DNA from: Siphonodentalium dalli
Taxonomy: Eukaryota > Mollusca > Scaphopoda > Gadilida > Siphonodentaliidae
Length of the DNA: 64,000 bases
Assembly: GCA_032622095.1 (NCBI GenBank)
Contig: CP136062.1
Span: 3,348,001-3,412,000 of the forward strand
Reading direction: 5' to 3'
Shown here: piece by piece, positions 1 through 10,900 of the stretch
Position numbering within the stretch: the stretch's first letter is position 1
Layout: the number at the start of each line of letters is the position of its first letter
Notes under the pieces: model-generated
What the model saw: only the letters and a program-made list of their open reading frames with translations
What the model was told of the DNA's origin: nothing
The model's database searches: none
Translations under genes and position numbers: made by a program

Positions 1-387
1 GTAAGCCTATATGTATCCGGCAGAGTTAGAATGTATTCAACGGAAACCACATTGGACACAATAGAAATGTAAACTTGCATATTAGTTTAACCTGGGTATA
101 TATTTGCTTTGATTTTCAAAATGATGTGGCGTGGACGCTCCTTTGGGACAGAGTAACCTTGGCATTGAACCGATATCCATGCAATAGGAGTAAGATAACG
201 ACTAATATCTGTTCCGCCGGAGGGCAGCTCATTTTAGAGTTAGCTTCCTTTGTTTTCTAGATAAGACACTTGTTTTGCCCATGGCGTATTAGTATCATTA
301 CGCCACCTGTGGTGTTTCTAGCTTCTGTGAGTTTGATATTGTGTGGTGGACAGGGCGAATGTATTCTTGAAGATTTTGTGTACCTTA
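1..387. other. 5' flank, nothing recognised
   Basis: I see no coding pattern, RNA gene or clear repeat here. Open frames are short and have no domain signature. Confidence 0.5.
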
Positions 388-871
388 CTCAATCGTACCG
401 ATAGAATCACGTAGATGCCGAAATTGTAAAGTTAACGTCACCGGTGTATAATATGTTTATGAAAATATGATAAATCGTATCGATAGAGTCAGGACAGGCT
501 GAAATTGTAAACTTAAAGTCACCGGTGTAATAATATGTTGTTGAAAATATAAATAATTTGATAGACTGAAAATAATATATAACCCATTGGGAGCCCCTAA
601 TGTATTCTTTAACATTTTGTTTTGTACCATTACTCAATCGTACCGATAGAATCACGTAGATGCCGAAATTGTAAAGTTAACGCCACCGGTGTATAATATG
701 TTTATGAAAATATGATAAATCGTATCGATAGAGTCAGGATAGGCTGAAATTGTAAACTTAAAGTCACTTGTTGTTGAAAATAAAAATAATTTGATACACT
801 GAAAATAATGTGTAACCCATTGCGACCCCCGACCCCCCTGGTGTACTGAAGTGAATTGTGGGTAGTTTCAT
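388..871 (-). repeat. Dispersed repeat R1, two tandem copies
   Basis: Two diverged copies lie head to tail, the second starting near 600. Both carry the blocks caatcgtaccgatagaatca, then gatagagtcagga, then aataatttgatana. An inverted third copy lies at about 34092-34390, and the shared edge is the cacaattcacttca-type sequence near 850. This looks like an old non-autonomous element. Coding is unlikely: the frames inside are the same repeat read on the minus strand. Confidence 0.7.
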
Positions 872-1130
872 TGTGAACATTCTCCGCCATCTTTATTTTC
901 TGGAATTATCACCAAGATTTCTCCACTCTATTCTCTTAAACTACACCCGAATCGGTCAAATTCTTTTGATAATTCTATCTAAATACATCTTAGCTACTAT
1001 TCGGATCTGCTGTCCCGGTCTAAAAATGGATAGTTTGACCAAAACGACTATTGACCAAAACTTTGTTTACAAATTGAGCGCACTCGATGACCGGGTTGAC
1101 CGGAATGACCCGTCCACGCTGCAAATTTAT
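872..1130. other. No gene seen
   Basis: This is a short AT-rich stretch between two repeat blocks. The 103-codon open frame across it has no recognisable motif and runs into the next tandem repeat, so I do not call it. Confidence 0.4.
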
Positions 1131-1482
1131 TATCGAAAACAAATTCAATTTCTTCCATCTAAAACATAATTACGCGCTGGACTGGTCATTTTAGGAATAT
1201 ATATGTATCCCACGCACATACCCCAAGTTTCAGCTTAAAATTTTGAAAAACGACAGTTTTATTGACATAAATCGATTTTAATGGCAAATGCCATGTTAAA
1301 TTTTATCATTGAAAACAATTCATTTCTTCCATCTAAAACATAATTACGTGCTGTACTCTGTAATTTTAGGAATATATAACTATCCCACGCACAAACACCA
1401 AGTATCAGCTTAAAATTTTGAAAAATGACAGTTTTATTGACATAAATCGATTTTAATGGCAAATGCCATGTTAAATAAATTT
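1131..1482. repeat. Tandem duplication, 174-bp period, two copies
   Basis: The block tcttccatctaaaacataat recurs at 1151 and 1325. Both copies continue through tttaggaatata, cagcttaaaattttgaaaaa and ggcaaatgccatgttaaa. The copies differ at scattered bases, so the duplication is not recent. Confidence 0.85.
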
Positions 1483-2556
1483 TTGGGCCCTGCAAATATT
1501 TTCTGAGCTGTTCCATATTGGCACTAGAGTTCATATTTGACCGGTTACACCTGATAATTGTGCGACAGTACAGTCGCGTTACTTTATACATCAACATTGG
1601 TCATTATCACCCGACAATTTATTTTGGTCTATCGTATCAACCCCTATTTTCTCCCGCATAGCATGACTAAGTGTCAACATTGGTCTTTATCGCTCCACTA
1701 ATTTGTATCGTTTCATCGGTATGAATTCCATATCCAATTATCCACATATAACCAACCCAACCTCTAATCCCGGTCCAATTTATTTATTTCTTTCATCGGT
1801 ATAGTCACGTTACGTAATATTGTATCGCGTGATACTTGTACTTATATGTTTATGGTATTACTATAGTATACCGTATACGTACATCAATTGCTATTCCTTT
1901 CTATATAATCCTGGTGCCATCTATAGACAGAGATAATTTCAGACCCCCCCCCCCCCCCCCCCCAATTTTATATCATTGCTGCCTTAGTACAGTCGCGATA
2001 TATTACATGGCAACATCGTTCCACTAATTTATGTCAGTTCATCGGTACAAACCCCTTTTTCTCCGAGTCCATATAACCAACCCAACATCTTATAGAAGTC
2101 CATAAATGACTATTATGGCACTATATAGAGATGACTAAAATTCTGACACCCCCTATTTTACAGCCTTGTTGCAATGTTCAGTAGAATTGAGATGCATAAT
2201 ATGTCAACATTGGTCATTATCGCTCTATAAATTTATATTGGTTCAACCCTTAGTTCCCTGTATCGCCCACCCCTCCCTGAATTTATTTTTTCATTTGTAT
2301 TATAGTCTCGTTACGTACACATTTTATCTCTTGTAACTTTTGCTTCAATGCGTCGAGTTCTGCTGCAGGGAATACAAAACTGACAACATTTTGAAATGTT
2401 AGCAGGCTTCAAACTCATCTTATCCAAGAAAAACTCTGGTTACTTAAGAAATTTGTGTATATGGTGTACGCGCATTTGTTGAGTTAAAAACCAAAGGTCC
2501 CAAGTCAAGGTCCAAATCCCCAACACAATGTTGTGAGGTTTAACTCCATCTACAAA
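1483..2556. other. Gene-free flank with a 20-bp C run
   Basis: I see no gene. A homopolymer of 20 C lies at 1944-1963. Phrases such as catcggta and accaacccaac recur loosely, suggesting very old repeat remnants. Confidence 0.5.
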
Positions 2557-3035
2557 CAGTAATGTCCAAAGTAATTGATCACTTAACCACAGCAAAATTA
2601 TGGGTATTTTTTCATGATTTTAAATCCTGAAAAATTACCCATAATTATGCTGTGGTTAAGTGGTCAATTACTTTGGGCATTACCGCAACCAATATAAGGA
2701 TTTGAGGTTTAATGATAACTCAATCCTCATACAGTAATGTTCAAAGTAATTGACCACTTAAGCACAGCAGAATAATGGGTAATTTATCAGGATTTTAAAT
2801 GCTGAAAAAATACCCATAATTCTGCTGTGGTTAAGTGGTCAATTACTTTGGGCATTACTGTAACCAATATAAGGATTTGAGGTTTAATGATAACTCAATC
2901 CTCATACAGTAATGTTCAAAGTAATTGACCACTTAACCAGAGCAGAATTATTTGTAATTTTTCAGGATTTTAAATCCTGAAAAATTACCAATAAGTCTGA
3001 TCTGGTTAAATGGTCAATTACTTTGGGCATTACTG
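2557..3035. mobile_element. Triplicated palindromic MITE, Tc1/mariner-like ends
   Basis: Three 129-bp near-perfect palindromes lie at 2557-2685, 2732-2860 and 2907-3035, an exact 175-bp period. Each begins cagtaatgt(t/c)caaag and ends with its complement, folding into one long hairpin. The second and third copies are flanked by TA on both sides, as expected for Tc1/mariner target duplications. The constant 46-bp spacer (aaccaatataaggatntgag...) shows that a palindrome plus flank was then amplified in tandem. There is no transposase, so the unit is non-autonomous. Confidence 0.85.
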
Positions 3036-4479
3036 TAACCAATATAAGGATGTGAGGTTTAATGAGAACTCCATCCCCATAACTAATAAATATGTGTGAA
3101 AATTAAAACAAAACAAATTCCATGATGGCGTCCAATATGGACTGCCTAATTCTGCTCCAAAACATGTATATTGAATATATGGATGTTTATTAGGAGAAAC
3201 CGATTATTTCAATGATATTTTCATTAACTGGGATCAAAAACCTGACTTACGGGAGCGTGCTTCGCGCGCGACTGTATCTTAAGCATATGTGCATATTTAA
3301 TAAGCCAACAATTGGAATCCCAACAGAAGATTGGCGTGGGTCCCTTGTGCGATCTGTCCATCGAAAATTATTTAGACATCTCAAGACACGTAAGACCCAA
3401 TAACTTAATATACAGAATAGATACATCTATTGCCTGAGTGACTAATATTTATATTTGTTACAATGAGGTCAAATAGTTGCGAAGCCAGCACCACAATTCT
3501 TTCCCCCATAGTAAATCTTAAAACTGGCAACTTCTAAAGAATTATTAATTTACCTTATATTTGGTATGGAGCGTCCTTGGTTTACTGGAGTTCAGATTTG
3601 TTAACACCACGTCACCAAGTTAATTACTTGCGAAGCCACAGCCATAACTATTTCCCTCCATAGTAATTCTCAAAACAACTTCTTAAGAACAATTGCCAGG
3701 TCAGTCGCGCAATTATTGAAAGAGCCACGGTCAATCATTTAGAAAAAACCAAATGCTACATTTAAATTATTGCTTTATTTAAACAAAAACAAAAATGAGA
3801 AAATTAACTTTTACTACTTGCTAAATTTTATCTTTTAATTATTTCATTTAAATTTTAGTATTTACAGCGTACTAAGTCCAAGTCTTTATAATCTGTTGAG
3901 TGACCCCACAGTCGTTTACTTGCTCTGTTAGTAATAATTTGAAGGATTACTTTTTTAAACGCAATTGTTATCAAAATATTTTATGTATTTTTTATAATTT
4001 CTATTTATATGTAATACTATAATCTTGGTGGCGTTACCATTTCTGACTATGGTTTTCTTGTTAAATTTGCATGTGGTTTTATCTTTTGCAGTCATACACG
4101 AATGCACCACAGGCGAATGGAGATTATAACAATTGAGATATACATCCATCATTGCAAGCGAAGACACGTCACACAGTGAAATATATGGGCGTGATCGAAT
4201 ATAATTATCTCAGTGCTGTTCTCTTGGGAGAAGAAAATCTAATCAGAACAAGTCTCTTTCATTCGGATTTAACAGTTCCTGTAGTTCCTGCAGCGATAAA
4301 ACTCTTTATGTCGTAAGATTCTCTGACAGAGATGTTAAATTTTCTCGGAAATATCACCTGAACAGTCCAACGCGTGCACGCATAGTTCGAGTGGCAGACG
4401 GCTGTTGCAAAGGCAATCGTTCAGAACTGGGAACATTCGATTGGTCGCGTAATTGGACTCCTATTAATTGGATGTTGGA
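3036..4479. other. Gene-free upstream region with a dispersed repeat segment
   Basis: No coding region is supported. The segment 4022-4055 (cttggtggcgttaccatttc and on) recurs in inverted orientation at about 33213-33258, so part of this stretch is a dispersed repeat. The rest is AT-rich and featureless to me. Confidence 0.5.
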
Positions 4480-4487
4480 TATAAATA
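4480..4487 (+). promoter_or_regulatory. Candidate TATA box of the C1GALT1-like gene
   Basis: TATAAATA lies 158 bp upstream of the ATG at 4645. Transcription from about 4510 would give a leader of roughly 130 nt. No other core element is clear, and in AT-rich DNA this match could be chance. Confidence 0.35.
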
Positions 4488-4644
4488 TAGAAGCTGCATG
4501 TGTGTCAGAAATAGGATAATATAGTTTCGGATTGCGTGTCATGCATTGTGATAATTTAAAAAAACAATTAAATAGCAGACGACGGTTATAGTTGCGTTCG
4601 ATTATCGCCCGGACTCGACCCCGGTCGGCTCATCTGTTTGAACG

Positions 4645-4948
4645 ATGAGGTGTTTAAGGGACAGGAAAACAGTGATCTTCCTTTTGGGCTTAACCCTTGG
4701 TTTCGTAACCGCTTTCATTCTGTCTGGACTATTCACTACCACAGAGCGGTTTGGAGATTCGAGGATTTTCACCAGATTCGTCGGGACGTTGCATGACAGA
4801 ATCAATGGTAACATATCACATCACCACCCTGATGATAATGCATTAGCGGCGCTGCCTGCTCATGACCACCCCATGGATACGCACGACCAAATGGACACTA
4901 AGAGTTCAGATGTCAATGTAAATCTCGAGGACGATCATCTCCACAACG
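4645..4948 (+). CDS. C1GALT1: C1GALT1-like exon 1: tail, membrane anchor and stem
   Basis: The exon starts at the ATG at 4645 and encodes residues 1-101 plus one base. Basic residues (RDRK) precede a hydrophobic run, as in a type II signal anchor. A sequon (NIS) and a His/Asp-rich stem follow. The donor is G|GTTTGT at 4949, leaving phase 1. Reading on past 4948 gives unrelated residues and a stop at 5037. Exon 2 begins with AT, which completes an Asp codon. Confidence 0.88.
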
Positions 4949-7900
4949 GTTTGTATAATGACGTCATATGTTTGAATATTGCTATTTCCTCCTTTTGTAA
5001 TTATTTCATGCAAGGTCAAAGTATAAAGAGTTTCTAGATTTGTCTCCCTTGTTCACCCGGACATTATTTGAGGTAGCAATGAAGTGGGAAAGCTTAGTCA
5101 AGTGACATATTTGGATGGTGATTTCCATGCAAACCTCCGGAGCAAAAGTTATATATGTGTTCATGAAGCATGTGTCTGGGAACGAAATCGGGTATCCAAT
5201 TGAAGAGTCGTGGCATTTAACTGCCGTGTCGACTGGGTAACTCATTCGAAATTGGTCAATTAACCTCACCATTAACGATCCTTTGTCATACGGGTGAGCT
5301 TGGGGAGAATTGTAAACTTTGCGAACGAGAGTAACAATTCTCGAAAAAAAGAATTACAGAAATTAAAAGGGAAATTATTCAATTTTTTTTTTTATTTTAA
5401 ACCTCTCAAATGTATTAAAATCCATTGTTTTTGTTGTCTCTTAATAATAGCTCAGATTATACATACAATGAAGATAATTATATGTGAAATTCAAGGTTTT
5501 TTGCCAGATATAACCAGATAAATTCTTTGTTGAAAATTTCTTGCCATTTTTGACTGGATTTAAGCACAACGTGAATCTCCCCCTTAAACCCGGACAGTGT
5601 GACACACATAAACAGAGCAATTAGGAAATCTTGATATGGATACTGATTTCTTAACATCGCCAATACAATACAATGGGTGCAATTTGAATCACATATGTTT
5701 TCAACAAGAGGCATGTTTTATTCACACTTATGTGATATACATGTATCGCCAAACATACTTGACAATTACGTTACGCTTTTACGCACCTCCTTTTTTTTTA
5801 TTCGAATGTATCCTATTATTCACATGTTGTGAACATTTCGCCGCCTCGATAAAATTTCGAAAAATTATGACGAATTGACACGCCAAATACAACAATTCAC
5901 ATGAAAGTTATGCAAAAGACGTGTTACGTATGTGTTGGGCATACAAATTCCTACATAACTATTTCAATGTGTATCACCGAAAGATGTCGTTGATTGCTGC
6001 TTGGAGACAATATGCACACTTACCGTTTATCTGATTTAGTTGGCGCCGCCATATTGGAATGTCCGAACCTAAACGGGTATCCGACAGTGGTATCCTTCAA
6101 TGGCTTTCAGTTTGTAAGTCAACGTGTCGTTAATTTGTCGTTGTTCGAATATAATAATTCATGGGACGAGATCAAGACTCCCATCTAAAAAAAAAAACTA
6201 AAAAAACATACCAGGCAAGAGTTTTTAGATAGCAACGTCACGAGGTGAAAAGTCACGACACGCATAGTCCGTTTCTTGAAATATATTACGCATATCTATA
6301 TACATGTATATAAAAGAGTAGGATATGTGTTTCCGTCCGTCCGTCCGTATGTCCGCATTATTTTTCTCCCAGACTACCCGTCCGATTTAAACCAAATTTG
6401 GTGTGGTGACTCGGGGTACCCTGGCGGAGGTTATGGCGGTGTTAGTTTTTCAAAATATTGATTTAAATTTTTTTTTATTAAATAAATATAAAAAATACAA
6501 ATTTAAAATAAGCTCACTATGGGCCTATTTCAGAATCAAATTAGTCCAATATGGACCTATTTGCACGAGGTTATGTTGCAGCAGATATGTACGATATTTA
6601 CATAAAGTTTTCACTGTGGTCCGTGTCATACAACAGAATAACGGGTATATGTCCACTATAGGTTTATTCAAGAATCAAATAAGTCCAATATGTACCAAAT
6701 GCCAATATGGACCCATTTGCACGAGGATATGTTGCAGCAGATATGTACGCTCTGTATATAAAGTTTTCACTGTGAACCCGTGTCACACAACATAATAACG
6801 GGTATATATCTACTATGGGTTTATTCAAGAATCAAATAAGTCCAATATGTACCAAATGCCAATATGGACCCATTTGCACGAGGATATGTTGCAGCAGATA
6901 TGTACGCTCTGTATATAAAGTTTTCACTGTGAACCCGTGTCACACAACAGAATAACGGGTATATATCTACTATGGGTTTATTCAAGAATCAGATAAGTCC
7001 AATATGAACCAAATGCCAATATGGACCTATCTGCACGAGGATATGTTGCATCAGATATTTACGCTCTTTATAGAAAGCTTTCACTGTGGCTCGCAACATA
7101 CAACGGAATAACGGGTATAACAAAACGGAATAATGGGTGTAACATGGGCTGTGTGTGAAGCTCGCATGTGTCGCAGATCCCTGTGTGTAAGGGACGCAGG
7201 CCCCTCCGACGCTGAATAAAGCCAAAGTACCAAATAATAAAATAAAATAGTAAAAAGCCAAAATACCCAACTTAGATATTCTTTGCTTGCCCAAAAACAT
7301 TCACTGAGAAATAGTCACTCCCGCCACAACGAAATCCTTAGTATATGTTTACGTCATTTATTTTCTAGATGACGACAGTGAAGCCAAGAGATTATACAAG
7401 AAGGTCCGAGTTCTCTGCTGGGTAATGACGGCCCCGAAAAACCTCGACAAAAAGGCTACAAGAGTCAAGAATACGTGGTGTAAACGCTGTAACGTCGTAC
7501 TTTTCTTCAGTTCTGTCACAAACTCGTCCTTTCCGACGATTGGTCTGAACATTTCTGAAGGTCGCGAGCATTTAACAGGGAAATCCGTCCGTGCATTTAA
7601 TTATATCTACGAGAACTATTTAGACCAAGCTGATTGGTTCATGAAGGCTGACGATGATACGTACGTTATCATGGAAAATTTACGTTATTTTCTTTCTGGT
7701 GAGAATTCATCCGCGCCGATCTATTTTGGACATCACTTCAAAGCTATGGTGAAACAAGGCTACCTCAGCGGAGGAGCTGGGTACGTGTTTAGCAAAGAGG
7801 CACTTAGGCGGTTCGCGACCACAGGTAAAGATCCCAAAACATGCAGACAAGATGGAGGCCATGAGGACGTTGAAATTGGACACTGTATGCAGAGGTTAGG

Positions 7901-10900
7901 TGTGAAAACAGGAAACTCTACTGACGCAATGGGGAGAAGCAGGTTCCATTGTTTCGCACCAGAGACACATCTAATCGGAGGATATCCTGCATGGTATTAT
8001 CAGTCTGACGCCAACGGTGCCAAAATGGTAAGGACTCAATACTAATCATGTGTAATGGACATTTCCACAGCTGTCAATCAAATAATTATTAACAGATATT
8101 ATCTACCAATTGTCTTCACCATAATTTTGATATCTGGGCATACATCGCCATGTGACCTTAAGTCCTATCTATAAGTTGTGCACTGTGCAGGCTGTCAAAT
8201 CATTCACCGTCATTGGACCATCCGCAAAAAATGACGAATGGCGACACACACACTTGTATGCATTGGGTCACGGATACACGTTTTTTGTGGTAATCGACGT
8301 AAAATATTTCTTTTATTAATTTTGGTGAAGATCCCCGACTCCCATCCCCACCAATGACACAGAAAGAGATATTTTTTCTACTTTTAAGCGGCATCGTTAT
8401 ATACCTGGTAAAATGTTACGACTATTTGACCTCTGATGGTGTCCTATATAATGCACTGGGTAATTATCTCTGTCGGTATTATTTTTATCAAATAGCCGAA
8501 AAACTCATGGTCGGCGCTATATAAACCATTATGAACATAAATAATTTATGTTAATATATTTCAATAAAGTAAAATATAAATACAATTGCATATTTTAATT
8601 GAGGTCCGTATCAGCCGGGGTCCGTATAAGCCAGGGTCCGTATGAGCCGATATCCGTATGAGCCGATATCCGGTTTGTAACTTGACGGTGGTCCGTATAC
8701 GACATGTCCGTATGATCCAGGGTTCGTATATATGAGTCAGGCTTCGTATGACCCAGGCGCAAGGATCCTTATCAGCCGCATACCAAATTACGACTACTAC
8801 TATATATATAGCTATTCGTAATTCCTATCAGTATAAGTTTATTATACGAAAGGTGTTTACTAACTTTATTCGCACTTTCTATAAGCATCGATGTCATAGA
8901 AATAGCCAAGTCTGCTTTGGAGAGAGAAAAACACATTCATCTCGTCGACGACATCGAAACTTTGGACCTGCACAATGGTATGGGAGCGATATCAAATTTA
9001 TGGGCAACTTACGAGAAATAAAACACGTTTTTAGCGTTGCTATCGGTGAGTGCAGTCGGAAATATTCAGTGTGTGAATGTTTTTTATTCACTATGCACAT
9101 ACGACACCGGAAGCAGTTAGCATACCGAGTGTTTCTATGCTACAGTGGGTGCAGATATCAGGCTTTTTCTCGTAGACTTTGAGACTTTCCAAATACGCGA
9201 ACCTCCGCATGTGCATGGCAGCTATGTTGTAGTTATTGGTGGTTATTGTCACTTTGAGATAAATCGCAAGGTTCATTCGTCAATTGACAATTTAGGAGAA
9301 TACTCGCACATCAAGTCATCACCTAATCTTGTTTTACAATGAGAAAAAATAGAATAGCGCATAAATCTAACAAAAAAGTGGGTATAATATACATATGATG
9401 ATTTTATCTGCGTTATAAATAACGTATCTGGTATCAATAAGGCAATTTTCTTGGCAAAAAATCCGATTAAAAAAAAGCCAGGTGTACGGCAGTATGGACA
9501 GTGGACAACTGTATTGCAGTATGCGAGTTCGGTGTACGGCATCATTTTTGAAAACACAAATCTAGGCATTGCGCACTGATTTGGGCATGTATCTGGGTAT
9601 TGAACTACTCACTACAGCGAGTGGTGTGGATTTTGAACATATTTGAGCAAAATCTTGCTCTGTTTGCACGAAATATAAATCATTCGTTTTTTCATGGTTA
9701 ATAAGACTTTGTGGCATCTGACCACTGTCGCTTCTCACAGAAAGATGTGTCTGATTCCAGAATGTGAAGGCAATTATAAAATTAATATATGTGTAATGTT
9801 TATATATTATACTAGCAGGTGGACCCGACTTCGTCCGGGCTGTTTCCCCTCTGCTTTTCGGCGAATTGCGCGATTTGACCTTGAATTGTCCATTTTGAAG
9901 GTCAAGGTCAGGTGGGGTCACGTTTTGACCCGTCCAAAACACTGCCCGGACAAAAGTACCCGACAAAAGTACCCGTCGAAATCCATCCGGTTTTACCCGA
10001 TTTGACCTTGAATTGATCATTTTGAAGGTCAAGGTCAGTCGGGGTCACTATTTCGTCGAAATCCCATCAAAATTCGCGATTTGACCTTGAATTGACCCGA
10101 TTTCAAGGTCAAGGTCACGTCGCACGGGCAAATGAATAGGCATACGAAAGTATCCCTATACACTAATTTTCATCGAAATCCCGTGATACTCGGGCGTTTG
10201 ACCTTGAAATGACCCGATTTCAAGGTCAATGTCACGTCGCACGGGCAAATCAATAGCCCATGACACTCCCCGGCCGAAAGTACCCCCACACCTTGAATTG
10301 ACCCGATTTCAAGGTCAAGGTCACGTCGCACGGGCACATGAATAGGCTTACGACACTCCCCACACGAAAGTATCGCTAGCCACTAATTTTCATCGAAATC
10401 CCGTGATATTCGGGCGTTTGACCTTGAAATGACCCGATTTCAAGGTCAAGGTCACGTCGCACGGCCAAATTAATAGGCCCATGCCACTCCCCGGCCGAAA
10501 GTACCCCCACATACCAAGTTTCATCGAAATCGGCTTTGCCGTTTTCGAGTCAATCGCGAACACACAGACAGACAGACAGACACACACACATATTTCCCAA
10601 AATATATAATAGATTGTTGCACGAAATACATCCAACCATATGTGTATGCCTACGTAATACACATGTAATTGACTGTACCGTAGTTTGTGTTCATGCTGCC
10701 CAAGTGTAAGGCCCTGTGACTCCGGCATACATATTATATTCAGGTTATGGCAAATAAAAAGCATGCGAGCGACGACCAGCTTGCTTTCTGTGTGTTACAC
10801 GCTTATTGCTGTATGTATATAGTCGTTCAGTCGTCATACAGTAGTTATGTCTTCTTCGGACGAATCGATGGACGTTGCTCCCAAGCGGACAACAGTGTAC

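Larger units (their letters stand above)
4949..7368 (+). other. Intron 1 of the C1GALT1-like gene
   Basis: This 2.4-kb intron starts GTTTGT and ends with the acceptor tttattttctag. It has no coding signal. It contains a dispersed repeat (about 6280-6480) and a 157-bp satellite (6520-7125). The left 1.3 kb shows nothing I recognise. Confidence 0.8.

Noticed and set aside
1944-1963. C20 run as a functional i-motif or G-quadruplex
   Set aside because: An isolated homopolymer with no supporting context; may also vary by sequencing error.
2557-3035. CRISPR-like regular repeats
   Set aside because: Units are 129-bp hairpins with near-identical spacers in animal DNA, not short repeats with unique spacers.
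8886-8977. Cassette exon of the C1GALT1-like gene
   Set aside because: Phases 2 and 1 do not fit the phase 0 intron, and exons 2 and 3 already join in frame without loss.
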